Assembly: GCA_027405735.1 (NCBI GenBank)
Contig: JAPEHQ010000003.1
Span: 1,302,001 to 1,366,000, forward strand
Source of the DNA: Mucor racemosus
Lineage: Eukaryota; Mucoromycota; Mucoromycetes; Mucorales; Mucoraceae
Length of the DNA: 64,000 nt
Reading direction: 5' to 3'
Part shown: in pieces, positions 1-12,400 of the stretch
Position numbering within the stretch: the stretch's first letter is position 1
Layout of the letters: the number at the start of each line of letters is the position of its first letter
Program-made: the position numbers and the translations under genes
Notes under the pieces: generated by a model
What the model saw: only the letters and a program-made list of their open reading frames with translations
Databases searched by the model: none
Told to the model about the DNA's origin: nothing

Positions 1-687
1 CTTGTAACCCATCTTATGCATGTTCATTGAGTAGTTATTAGTAACTTTAAGAAATGACTGAATCAACTCCTTGAAATCGTTGTAAATGTAAATATTAGTT
101 TAATTTATACAAGTCTTGCTACGCTTTGCTTGGATGCATTTATTCAAGTGTTGGATGTTATTATCTACAGGGGAAGTAGGAAGAGGGTGAAGGGGAGAGT
201 TTCAAATATAGAAACTCAATTAATTACTAATTACAGGTTGATTACAAACAGATAAGAAGACTTCAGATTTGTTACTTTCAAGGCAAAGAAACCTACAAAT
301 CAACTATTAAAACAGCAGTAAAAACCTAGATATAGTCTTGAACTTTTGCAATTAGTAGTTTCTAATATATTACGGTGTACTGTGATACCAAATCGTTAGT
401 TCTGTTCTCTATACACATATCATATTATTTAAAAATAGCAACATAGTGACGTACAAATCAACAAAACATTTGGTTTGTTTGATAAATAAGACTACCTTAA
501 ACGTCAATAACATGTCGTATGGATGTTTATTTAATTTTATTCAAAAGAAAATATAATATATGCATATAAATGGTAGAAAAAAAAGGGGGCTGTGTGTCTG
601 TGAGAGTGTGGAAAAGGGAGAAAAAAGAATAATAAGCTTACAATGAGAAATAATTAATTAATTTGATTTTTGTGTTTTGTTGGTTTA
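1..687. other. AT-rich intergenic sequence, nothing recognised
   Basis: Flank downstream of the minus-strand gene that ends at 688. No open frame with recognisable protein similarity on either strand, no tRNA-like sequence and no repeat shared with the rest of the window was seen. Confidence 0.6.
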
Positions 688-1480
688 TTATTGTTCTTCA
701 ACTTGTTGTTTCTTTTCATCAGGGATATATTCTTGACCAGCAACATAAATAGGTTGCTCCTTAGTATCCTTTGTAGTAGTAGAAGAAATATAAGCTGTAG
801 GATAAGGTGTAACAATTACACTGTTCATTGATTCTTCTTCATCGATGTTTTGCTTAACTTGCTTGGTGTAAGAGTGAATAGCAAAAGCAAAATGAAGCTT
901 CAACAACATGTTAATAGCCATGGCAATGGTAACTAACCAAGCACCACGAATATAAACAAGTTCACATGTGTTCATATCAAATTCATCATCTTTAGCTTCA
1001 CTGACAATTTCTTTACAAATATCAGTATGAAGACTAAAGAACATTACTGCACTGGCAACTGAAAACATGGTATGTAAACCTAAATCTGCCCAGTAGTAGG
1101 CATTGAAAAAACGAAGATGTTTAACATTGTTCTATAAATCATGATTAATATAACTGCGGACAAAAAAAAAAAAAAAAAAAACCAAGCAAATCATTGTAAT
1201 TTTTTACCTTTAATACACCAACTGCACCAGCTAAACAAGCAAAACCAGAGAGATATGAATAAGCTGTAAGACCAAGTACAGCACCTGTATCAGCATCATC
1301 AAATTCATCTGATAAAGCAGTTAAAGTCATGGCACCATAAAGATGAGTAATTGTACCCAATACTGCCAAGACGAGCGTAGCAGTTCTAGATTTGTTAAAA
1401 ATAGATAAGTATTTTGTACTTGATATATTGAATAATGTCTTTTACCTGAGGTTAATACAGAAACAACAATTATTGAGCAT
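688..1480 (-). CDS. Four-helix integral membrane protein, unrecognised family
   Basis: Three exons on the minus strand (1480-1446, 1385-1208, 1131-688) give 657 nt and a 218-residue protein. The start is the ATG at 1480, in a 35-nt first exon ending CTCAG/GTAAA; the phases join without a gap. Seen: four hydrophobic segments near residues 13-36, 46-70, 86-105 and 127-153, a short N-terminus with Cys residues (MLNNCCFCINLRTA), an acidic loop after helix 1, a loop with two Cys between helices 3 and 4, and a hydrophilic C-tail of about 60 residues rich in Thr, Glu and Gln. This is the topology of tetraspan/MARVEL-like fungal membrane proteins, but I see no diagnostic motif, so the function is unknown. 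The intron at about 1207-1132 carries a long A/T homopolymer. Exon joins are well supported; the family assignment is not. Confidence 0.75.
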
Positions 1481-2638
1481 TTTTAAAAGAGTTGATAAAT
1501 AAAATTGATTTAAAAAAAAAAGAAAAAAGTGTAAAAAAGAAAGGAAAGAGAGAGATTTTGCTTTTCGGTCTTACTTTTGTTATAACTTATACCCAAAAAA
1601 AACTCCTGCTCGCTCTCCCTTTGGATAAAGCTCATGATAACATTTGAAAAACAGTCGGAATCGGCTAAAATGTAGTCTGCCCCGGGGAAAGTAATAGAAA
1701 TAATCATCCGGATCGTATAATCAACCGACAAATAAACTAAGGTTTTGTGCAACAGTTCTTTGGAATAAAAACAATACATGAATCCTCGCAATTGAGTGTT
1801 CTATTCATTGGAATTTTGTCTCTTCATATATGTAAAATAGCAGTGGAGCTAATAATAAGTTTCATTGAATTCAATCTATAGGGAAATCAGTCCATAAATG
1901 TATTAGCGTGGTAACATACTACAATCGTCATTTTTTCTTTTTTTTTTCCTTCTCAAGCCTGATCATTTTTTTTACATTACTGTTAGCTCATATAAATTAA
2001 AGCGTTTGCATATATAAAATCATCTGTCAATCAATTTGCTAATGTCAATACATATTCTAATTTCAGAAGAAGGTAGAAAATATATGCCGACACTTTTTTT
2101 TTTTTTATAATGTATTTTTACCTTACAACTTTTCCTTTCTTTATATTGACTCTGTCACTCTATTTATAGAAAATACAAAATATCAAATAAATGCTTTTAG
2201 ACTCTGATTCTAGGCCACCAACAAGATAGTATAAATTTGCAAATGCTGAGAAATTAAGCTGTGATTTTCAATATTATTCCTGTTACTGCTGATAAAGCTC
2301 TATAGGTTTATCAAATTTAAAGAATTATATCTACAGCCGTGTTAGCTTTAATTCCTTTTTAAAGTTTGAATATACCTATTGTATATATCGGGGATTGTTC
2401 AAAGTTTTTTGTTCTTGTTTTTAAATAATAAAAGCAAGAGATATACGCTTATAATTTCAGGTTGTCAGATCAAATTTCTATAACTGGGATTGAATCATGA
2501 AATCATCAATTATTACAACGATAATGCATTCGAATATATTTTGATTAAGAAAATAGTAATTTTATTAAAAAAAAAAAATTATGTAAAATATATATATAGA
2601 AATACAATTGATTATTTTATGCACTGGGAAAAAAGTAA
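1481..2638. other. Intergenic region between two minus-strand genes
   Basis: Holds the presumed promoter of the four-helix gene (next to 1480) and the 3' flank of the gene ending at 2639. T/A homopolymers are frequent. No coding segment, RNA gene or repeat family could be supported. Confidence 0.5.
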
Positions 2639-4249
2639 TTAAACATCATTCATTCTGTAGAATGTACCTTCTTGAGGTTTAGCTGAATATTTGTATTTTT
2701 TATATGCAAATACACTGATTACAGAAACAGCAACCACACCAACGATAACACCAATAGCCACACCTACTTTACCTCCAGTAGAAAGTCCTGATTGAACATT
2801 TGGGTTAGTTGATTTCTGAGGAGTTGTATCTACAGTAGTGTTGGGCTTGAAGGCTTCTAATGCACACTTATCAAGAGCAAGTCTTTCTGCTGGATTTGTA
2901 CAACTAGGGTATGTACTATTTGAAATAAACTTTGTTTTACCCATTTGAGCAAAAGCACGAAGCCATGTCATTTCGTAACTTGGCTCATAGGTGTTGTAAA
3001 CCATATGAATTACATCTGCAATTGCGAGATCTGCTCTTGCGGTATGTCGGATTGACCAATCTATAAAAAAAAGAAAGTTTTTAATTTCTCGTATAATGCC
3101 ACATGGTATTGTTTTGACTCACCAGAAAATCCAGTTGTACTAATTAATTTATCAGTACGATATACATTCTGACCTGCCAAAAATGCATATGTGTTTGTAT
3201 TGGGATTTAATCCACCTGCGGAGAGCCATTCTCCGTATGTAAAATCAGATTTGAAATTAGCAGTTGCAGAATCATCGATAATAAATTCAACATTTTGAAG
3301 AGCACTGTGGAATAAGGTCAAATTTGAAAAAGTGGTTGTTTGGTTGTTTTTTCCAATCAACTTCATGCCTAATAGATGATATTATTATCAGCAACTCTTT
3401 ACCCAATACCAAATCCACTTACCAGCATCTTGAATCAATGCACTTGTATAATTATCATAATGAAGTGACCATGCCTTGTTTACAACATCATATGTCGTCC
3501 AAGCAATATTCTTACTTCCTGAATTAGCTAAATTAGACTTGTGGCATTCATAATTTGTTACAATCTGGTCGTGAATATCCAATCCCTTTCGTTCGATTTC
3601 AAAGAAGTGTGCAACGAAAATAATCCAAGCTGATTGCTACGATTAATAATGCATTAGGTCTGATGATGTCTAAAATGGTCATGAACTACATACCTGAATT
3701 GGCGAGAGTGTTTCACTGCCTGCAGAGACACTTATATATTGAGGTTTAGACTCTACACCAGTATTAATGGCTTGAGCAGTGAAAATAGCATCAATCACAG
3801 TGGTTCCATTTGGACCATCAGAGACACCAGCAAAGCAAGGAGAAGTAATATTAGCACTTGGACTTGCTGATTTAACAACAGTACTAAGATTCAAGAGCTC
3901 AAAGAAGGGAAGGGTATCCAATTCTGTGTCTACACCGACATTGGTAAGAGGAGTATTTACAACAGCATGATAACCAGCAGAAGAGAAATTAGCTAATGAC
4001 TGATTACAGCACACTAGAGCATATTTTTCATTTGTAATTAGGTTTTCAACTACTTTATAATTATCGAAATATTGAACAGTAAATCCATAACCACTTGATG
4101 CATCTATGACTTTTTGTTTAATAAATAATCCAGAGTAAAACAATACAATTCTTACCAATGCTCACTTTACTAGCATCATTATCTTGCGCCATTATGAAAT
4201 GTAACAAAATACTGCATATTAATATGAAAAAGCTTTGTTTCCATGTCAT
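2639..4249 (-). CDS. TroA-like periplasmic-binding-type protein, secreted and membrane-anchored
   Basis: Five exons (4249-4156, 4109-3694, 3636-3423, 3368-3123, 3060-2639) sum to 1392 nt, 463 residues. The N-terminus (MTWKQSFFILICSILLHFIM) is a clear signal peptide. The body reads as the two-lobed solute-binding fold that fungi carry as stand-alone TroA-like proteins (bacterial relatives bind metals or iron chelates for ABC importers). Residues about 410-440 end in a Gly/Val-rich transmembrane helix (GVAIGVIVGVVAVSVISVFA) followed by a basic stop-transfer KKYKY and a short cytosolic tail. Several N-glycosylation sequons and Cys pairs fit an extracellular domain. No ABC importer gene lies nearby. 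Inferred role: cell-surface ligand or metal binding. The first intron is only 46 nt and is the least certain join. Ligand unknown. Confidence 0.7.
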
Positions 4250-4458
4250 TTTTATCCGGAATATAAGGGTAGGGGTAGAAGAAAAAAATATATGATTTAT
4301 AAATTAGAGAAAGAATTTTTATTCTACAGTGATAGTATAAAGATGCTTATTTAAAACGGAGTAGAGATGGATCATGGTTACGCGAAAATAACATCTCTAG
4401 ATTCTGTTTATTGTTGTTGTAAAACCTTGACAAGGCCTTGTATGCAATAGTATTTTGC

Positions 4459-4642
4459 CTATTCCAAAATCATGTCAATCAATTGGTTTGATTTATTTGA
4501 TATCTCACTTACTTCTTGCAATAATTCCTGACATCTACAATGGAAAATAGTAAAAAAGTTAACTTTAATCCAGATGTAACACAGCAAAATAGGAAACTTA
4601 CATTTTAGTATCTTGAAGAATAGTCGGTGGTATCTGTTTGTA

Positions 4643-4675
<33 letters not shown>

Positions 4676-5279
4676 CAACATTAAAAACATGTCAGAATTG
4701 CTGTATAAACCACTTTTTTCATATTATTTTACCCTTAAATCTCGAAGATAATTCAAAACAAGTCTGAAATGAGATGGATCACGATCAATAAAATAGGACC
4801 CATCTGATTCCGCTGAAATGAGATGTCTCCCGGAAAACATGGTAGCCAATAAACTATTTGTATCACGTCGTAATGTACTCAGAGACGTCTGTTTAGAAAT
4901 AATACTGGTCAGACAATATAATGGTCAATATATATTTATCCACTCAATCTTACCTCAAACATACTTCCTCCAACATTCAATCGAATCTTTTCATTTTTAG
5001 GTAAATAATTTTGGTTTGTTTCATCTGTTAAACAAGGTAAGTTTTCTGTGAAATCGCAAACCACAAAACAACGTACCCGTTTTCACCTTGTTTCTGTACT
5101 CGTTTTGCTCTTTTTTCAATGTATCACACTGCGATATTAATTCACTTGACATTTGCTCATAGCTTTTCTCCATATTTAAATGAAATATTGCTTTGATTGC
5201 ATTGAAATTATAGTCTAATTCTTGCATTTTTTGCATTGTTGCATATATTTCCTTATAGATTTCTATTTTTATGCATGAG

Positions 5280-5311
<32 letters not shown>

Positions 5312-5852
5312 TCCTTGATGGAAATTAAATTTACCTTGCTTTACACTGTCGTATGATTCATTTAATAATTTATATTGAGGTTTATAATCTAAGAAAAAAC
5401 GTTAATATTATATTGTATACACTGAAATTATACATACCTTCCCATTCAATCGATGTTTGTATATCAAGCTTTTTCATTAATTCATTAATTGAAACTTGTT
5501 CCTGAAATACTACTGCTGTTGTTGTTGTTGCTGTTGTTGTTGTTGTTGTTGTCAAGTATCCGTGTCGTTGATTTTCAGTTGAACTATTATCATCATCATG
5601 TTCTTCTTCTTTTTCTTCTTCCTCGTCTTCTAAATGTTCTACAGCTGTAAATAAAGATGTTGCGATGCTTATATTATCAGCTTGATGACGATGATGATGG
5701 CGAAACATTGATTTATCAATACTTTCATTATCGTCCTCAATATCATCATATTGCAAATAATTGGGACTAGTGGAAATTGTATGTAGTGAAGATGCTGCAG
5801 ATTCAAAATCATGTGCTGATCCTATGGAATTAGTTTGAGAGTGGTGGCTTTC

Positions 5853-5884
<32 letters not shown>

Positions 5885-6402
5885 CTTGTGTCTGCTGCTG
5901 CTGCTGTTGTTGTTGCTGTTGCTGATATTGCTGCTGTAACTGTAACTGTTTCTGTAACTGCTGCTGTTGCTTCTGTTGCAAATGTTCCTGGTGTTGTTTT
6001 ATTTGTAATTGTTGCAATTGTTGCTGTTGTTGTTGCTGAAATTGTTGGCTTCCTTGTTGGTGTAACTGATGCTGCTGACTAAGGCGATCTTGTTGATATA
6101 CTCTAGGATATGCTTTACATATACACACAATAATTAGAACAGGTTATACCAAATAAAAGACACTTACCATCTTGTATATCGGATGGACTATTGTATTCTT
6201 GAAACACAATTTCGGATAACGATGGCTGATGATGTATAGGTGATCTGTGTGTTGGTGAATGAGCGTGATAGCCTTGCTGTTGTTGACTACCATTAGTATT
6301 ATTATTGTTATTATTATTAACAGATGCTCTCCATTGTGGTGGTGGCTCAAAAATATCCATGAAAAATAGTGGTGCTGGTTGCTGTTGTTCACGCTTTCTC
6401 AT
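4459..6402 (-). CDS. PolyQ-rich protein with C-terminal KCTD-type BTB (T1) domain
   Basis: Eight exons (6402-6168, 6112-5438, 5388-5335, 5262-5077, 5024-4954, 4888-4733, 4633-4602, 4534-4459) total exactly 1485 nt, 494 residues. The N-terminal 80 residues contain Asn and Gln runs; residues about 85-170 are an almost pure Gln tract with His; then acidic (EDEEEEKEEEHDDD) and Thr runs, a helical segment around 300-385 that looks like a coiled coil, and the T1/BTB fold from about 396 (IRLNVGGSMFETSLSTLRRD ... SYFIDRDPSHFRLVLNYLRD). The last two strings are the signature of potassium-channel-tetramerisation (KCTD) BTB domains, which oligomerise and in animals often serve as cullin-3 adaptors. No channel helices are present, so it is not a channel. 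An adaptor role is inferred. Intron 3 carries a long A/T homopolymer. Confidence 0.8.
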
Positions 6403-6924
6403 TTCTTTCTTTTTACAATAGATTATTTATATCAAGAGAACCGAAAAGAAAGAGGAAAGAAGGAAAGCCATATTATCTAATTTTAGTCAATATGTAACAA
6501 TGCTCAATAGGGTCGTGTGATAACAACAACAGCAACAACAAAGTTTATGATATTTGGGAACACAAAAGTTTTTTCTTTATAGTATGAAAAACATGTAATA
6601 TTTTGCTCATTTACTCTTTTATTTACAGCATATTTAGAATATATTCGTTCAGGTACAGAGCAGAAAATTTGCTTTGCAAAAAAAAACATACATACATTTA
6701 AATCATCATCTCAAATCATGCTTACATGCATGAATGGACGTTAAAGATTTTTCAAGCACACTGTCATGCTTCAGCAATACATAGAAATGCAAGATTTTAT
6801 CCTTTATATGTATACTACAAATGGTACTTTTTAAAAGAGGGAACAAGCCAATTAAAATTTTCAAATTTTTCATTGAAGAAGGACTCATTAATATTCTTTT
6901 ACATTAAATAAACACCATAAAAAC

Positions 6925-8070
6925 ATACATTTTTCGACTAGAGAGACAGTAATAGAGCGTAACGAGATAGACCTGTCAGTCATATAATACATTCATCAAA
7001 AAATTGCAAAATTGAGTCCGCAGGGTGATGCCATCATCGAGTGTAGCGAGGTTATATGTCTATCATATATAATACGTTAACTATTAAAGAAAGGGCTCAC
7101 AGGGCGATGTCTTTGCCGTAATTGAGCATAGCAAGTTTAAACGGCTATTTGTAATACTTAATCACAGTACACATTGCAAAAACGAGCGCAGCGAGATTAA
7201 AAGACAATTAATATAAGCATTTATCGTGAAACAAATAACATAAACGAGCATAGCTAGATAAAATATACACTGTATGTAGCATATTAATTACATATAAAAT
7301 GCAAAAGGATAGCGATATCAAACAGTTATAGCAAAAACCAGCGTAGCGAGATTAAACAGCTATTATATACAACAAATTGCCATATAAAAAAACCCACAGG
7401 ACGACATCATAAGTGAGTGTAATGATGTTGAACTACTAACTCCCTTATATACTATGATATATCCAAGTTTTAGATAAAAAGTATTTGTCTTCATTTTTTT
7501 TTTTTTGTATTTAACTATGTGTGGTCTGAAAATTCAGTTTTTATAGCGGACATTTTCGGGGCTCATTTCATCCTTACTAACACTCATGATTTTGATCAAA
7601 AAACAGAAAAATCAAATTTTGATACCAAAATCAACGCTTAAATGTACTATAATGTGAGAGAAAATTGTAGCTATAGTTAATACACATTTTATAAAAGCTT
7701 AATATTAAATGTTAAGTAATGAAACTTTGTACTTTTGCCCCAAAAACGGTTTTTTGATTAAAGGATTTTCATGTGATATTTTACAATAAAAATATTTTTC
7801 ATATTTTATTGATCAAATAGAGCGCCAAATTCTGTATATGGTTGCATTTTTTATTTTTACAATTGGTAGTATAATTAACCCTAGATTTGCAAAATTAGAA
7901 AAAAAATCGGAAAAATGTCAAAATTGATGATCTGGACAAGAATGATTTTTGAAATTAATATTCCGATTACAAGCCCTGCTAGTCTTAAAAATAAGAGATT
8001 GTACGATAATTGAGAATTTTTTTCAAGAATCTACGATGCTGTACCCACTTGATTCAAGTTGATTACTGTA
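6925..8070 (+). repeat. Dispersed repeat family 1, copy A (expanded)
   Basis: Shares long near-identical stretches with 36768-37520 (same orientation) and 57460-58205 (inverted), including the segment around 7550-7760 (caactcatgatttttatcaa-like, then cccaaaaacggttttttgat). The copies share their right end (gtacccactt..ttactgta) and their left end (catttttc.a.tagaga). No open reading frame of note is present. Copy A is longer than the others because of a tandem array near its left end. Element class unknown; no clear terminal inverted repeats were seen. Confidence 0.8.
6955..7435 (+). repeat. Degenerate tandem array of a GAGCGYAGCGAG-type motif
   Basis: About seven degenerate units at roughly 6955, 7039, 7124, 7184, 7246, 7339 and 7415, each with a core like gagcgtagcgagattaaac followed by an AT-rich spacer, 60-95 nt apart. 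The other two copies of the repeat family carry only one or two units at this place. Confidence 0.65.
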
Positions 8071-9403
8071 AAATTTCATATACCAAATTGTCTAGTTCCA
8101 TATACAATACCAAACAAGGTGGAATGCGTACGAGACCATATTAAATCATACACATAATCGTCTGTATGTTCAAATAAACAAAGAGGAGAGATAATATATG
8201 CTTTCTAATAATATAAGATAGTTTTTTTTACAAAAAAAGGAGGGGGGGGGGGAAGCAGGTCAAACAAAGATCAGAATTTTCTTTTAGAAAACGATGTTTA
8301 TAAACCTCATTCATATTTAGTACAAAAAACATACATTTTTTGACTAGAGAAACAGTAATAGTGTATAACGAAATAGAGCTGCCAGTAAACGAAAAATCAC
8401 ATTCGTCTAGAAAAAAATTATTCTTGTCTACATCTGTGGTCATTCTGTTAAGTCTTTGTGACCTAGAGAGTGTGTAAACAGTGTCAAAATGTGGAAAAAA
8501 TGAAGGATCCAAAAAAATTGCAAAAACACATTACAGAACTTCTGTTGATCGAGGGAAACCATTTGGCATATACTTTTCATGATGTGCATCTCTCAAAGTT
8601 CGCTGTTTCAAGTGATTGATGTATGTGCTTTTTTGGTGGAACAATCAGCATTTAGTCGCACAAACTCCCCGAAATGATGGTTGGTTTTGTTTGTAAATGA
8701 CTGATAATGTACTATGACCAGAAATGAATAAAAAATTTTGCATTTTAATCGTTTTTTTCTTGTCATGCTATAAGCACAAGATCCCACATTTTTTTACTAA
8801 AAATTGTGCCTACATATGTTAGACATGGATAATTCGATTCATTCGAGTTCATCTATGATATACTTGATTGAAAATAGCTATAATCGATGAATATCTTGAT
8901 ACAGAAGGGAAAAAAGGATACGAGTAACGTTGATATCACTAATTTTGGCAGATGACAAATAATTGACGTTATGCAAGTATAATGGAAAATGATTGTAGAT
9001 TCTTGGGAAAAGATCTTTCTATTGCTTTTCTACAAGATGTAAAAATCCTTTAAATTTGACAATTTTCATTTACAAATTACGTAATCCGCCAAATTACCAT
9101 GTCAAGGGACCTAATTACATACCCTAAACAGCAAGCCGAGGTAATTAAGCTGCTGTCCCTCCATAAACCACACATATTTTTGACGCCAAGATTGACTTGG
9201 CCATATACTCGCCGCACTAAATAATTTTTTGATTGGAGATCGACATGGATAATTGGTTGAGTTTACGAGAAAAATTTGTTTTAACATGCCGTTTTGTGGT
9301 TGTTTGAACGCTGTTCATCGTGACCATTCCTAATTTACTGGTCTTTTGATTCTTTTTCCTTTCATTTGTTTGTGGATCTTTCTGATAAGTAATTGTCTGC
9401 AAA
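8071..9403. other. Intergenic region upstream of the RhoGEF gene
   Basis: Contains a short second match to the left end of repeat family 1 near 8330-8400 (tttttgactagagaaacagt) and a G-run near 8240. The 3' part is the presumed promoter of the gene starting at 9404. No coding segment recognised. Confidence 0.5.
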
Positions 9404-12400
9404 ATGTGGAATCAATCAGGTTTACATAAAACCGATAATGAAATGTCAGATTCCAGTCTAAATGGTTTAATGCGTGATGTTGATTCTTATATATCTGAAT
9501 TGAATGCTGAACAACAACAACCCTATAGCACAACACCCACAAGGGCTCATTCATTACAATCGCCTCAAAGACAACAATCTCCTCGTATGGCAAATAGAGC
9601 AAATACTACCTACAGACCTAATCATGTACGTTTATTTAGTAATTTTTCGAGAAATAATTGACTAATATATATATATATATTTATTTATATATCATTAAGA
9701 ACAATGTATATAATCAAAATAGATACAATAACATCGAATTCCCATCACCTCAGCATATATATTCTCAGCCTTCTTACTGCATGCAACAATCAGCAGCAAG
9801 ACCAGCTCTCCGACCAACAGCATCTACATCCGCAACTCTTGTGGAACCGAGCATGTCAATGCCTTCTCCTCATCCATACACTGTACCACCAACACCTTAT
9901 TACGCTACACATAACGAACCACCATCGTATCCACATCCAGGATACAATACCAATTCAGATTATGTGAATACATATTTAGCCTCAAATCAAAAGAGACACC
10001 AACAGGAAGATAAAACAGCTGCTTATAATAGTGACAATGGCAGTTATAGGGACAGTAATTCATCTGCATTTACAACTGATTCTACTATTTCAATGCCTAT
10101 GGAACGTAATAGTTCTCTTAAAAATAACCAAATCCATCTTCAATTAAGCAGCGGGAACGATAGTAGACCAGGAACACATACATCTTTACAATATTCCTCC
10201 AGTACATCTTCAGCCACTACATCTTACACTTCTCCTCTTTCAAATGATAGTAATACACCTACTGCTAACACAACTCCTCCAGCTTATGCTTTTCTTTCTG
10301 TTCTAAGTAAAGCATTTATGAGGCGTGTGAGAGGTTTAGAGAATGTACGTGAATTGTTTTGTGCAAATGAATACCCTGAATCATTTACTGGACAAGAAGC
10401 AATCGTAATGTTTAATTTTGAAATGAATCTAAGCAGTGTTTATTAACCTTTTTTTTTTTTTGTAGAAAATGTTACATAATTTACTAGAGGATATTCCAGA
10501 ATCTTATTGTATACTTGTTGCTAACGCATTAATGAAATCAAAACCTCCATTATTTGAGCCAATTCATTATTCACAAAAATCAATCATTCAAGGCGCAATT
10601 TTCAATTCACCTGATGAATATTATTCTTTACAAGAGGATATGATGGATGAAGATGTTCCTACAGGTATTTTGACAGATTTATTGGAATGCTATACATATG
10701 ATTGTCTTCCTGGAAAAGGTGGTTGTTATGCACCTCGATGTCCCAACAAATCAAATGTTTTTGCTATGGAATTCGGCCTTCAAGATACAACAGATACTAC
10801 AACAACTAGCAAATCTCGTCCCCATTCTGACCAATTAAACAATAGCGCTACATCTACTACACAACCTCAAATGGCTTGGGCTCAACGAGTATCACGAGAA
10901 TTGCTTGAAAGCTTATCCAAAAAAGAAATTGCAAGACAAGAAGCAATCAATGAGATGATTTACTCTGAAGAAGTGTATAAAAAAGATTTAGAAACCTTAT
11001 CCGAGGTAGTAGTAGCACCTTTACTCAAGAAATCCATCATTGCTTCCGCCCAAAAACGAGAAGAATTTGTACATGAAGTATTTGGCAATTACAAGGAACT
11101 CACTGAAGTCAGTACAGCTTTATTTGCCGATTTATTGGATCTACAACATCAACATGAAAACGAATGTGTACCCATGATTGGTGATATTCTGATCAAGCAT
11201 TTTGCCTATTTCGAAGACCCTTTCACTCAATATTGTCCTAGGGTATCACTTGCTGAATATCTTGTCAAAGAAGAAGAACGAAATAACCCTGATTTTGAGA
11301 GATTCATTGTGCAAATTGAGAAAAGTAAACGCATGCGTAGACTAGCATTCCGCCATTTCATGCTTAATCCTGTTACCCGTATGCAACGTTATCCGCTTTT
11401 ACTTGATGCAATACTCAAAAAGACAGATGAGGATCATCCAGACTATACATATCTTAGCAAATGCTTAGATATGGTGAAAAAGGTAGCAACACAATCAGAT
11501 ACTTTGGCCGAAATCTTCAAGAGAAGAGTAGAAATATTGGAAATTAATGATCTGATTACTTTTAAACAAGGCGGATTTCAAGATTTGCAATTGACAGATC
11601 CTCATCGTCGACTGTATTATCAGGGAAATATTAAAAGACGAAGTAATGGCATTGAAGTGACAGAGAAATCAGATATTCATCTATTCATATTTGATCACAT
11701 GATACTTATGACAAAAGCAAGAAAATCAACTACTGGGACTCATTCCGTGGACGAATACAGAGTTTGGAAAAGGCCTATTCCATTGCAAATGTTATACGTC
11801 GGCGGTGCAAGTGATAACAGTTTCAGTCATACTTCATCCGCATCTTCTTCTACAACAAGAAATTTATTAGCTACTACAACAACAGGCTATCTTCATGGTT
11901 CATCTTCTTCTTCATCAGCTGCCTATGTACCTTTGACTTTACATCATTTGGGTCATCGAGGTGGTGTGTATACCTTCTCTTGCTCTTCCGAGGAAAAGCA
12001 GAAATGGATTACGGCGATTGAAGAAGCAAAATCGTCGTTAAAGAAACGTTTAGGAGAAGATGTTTATGATCTGATTACATTGGATGATACGTCTTTTAGA
12101 TATGTAGCTGCAGCTAGTAGTGGGTCCGCTAAGCATGGAAAAGTAAATTGCACTGTTCTATTTGGTAAGTACATATTTATTTACATAACTTTATATTATT
12201 CTTGACTAAATAGAACTCTAGTTTCTAAACATGGCGAAAGAAAATTGGCAGTGGGCACAGACACTGGTATATATTTCAAAGCTTTCGATGGACATCATGG
12301 CATTAAACGAGTATTATCAAGCGAAAATGTATCACAATTAGCATTTTTAGATAAATTTAATATTCTTCTCGTACTGGCAGGTGAGTAGATATTGTTACCA

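Noticed and set aside
5888..6082. Plus-strand Ala/Val-rich open frame opposite the KCTD gene's Gln tract
   Set aside because: It is the complement of CAG/CAA repeats, which always yields open Ala/Val/Leu frames. The minus-strand gene explains the region.
6955..7435. CRISPR-like array because of regular repeats
   Set aside because: Units are degenerate, spacing varies, the genome is fungal and no cas gene is present.
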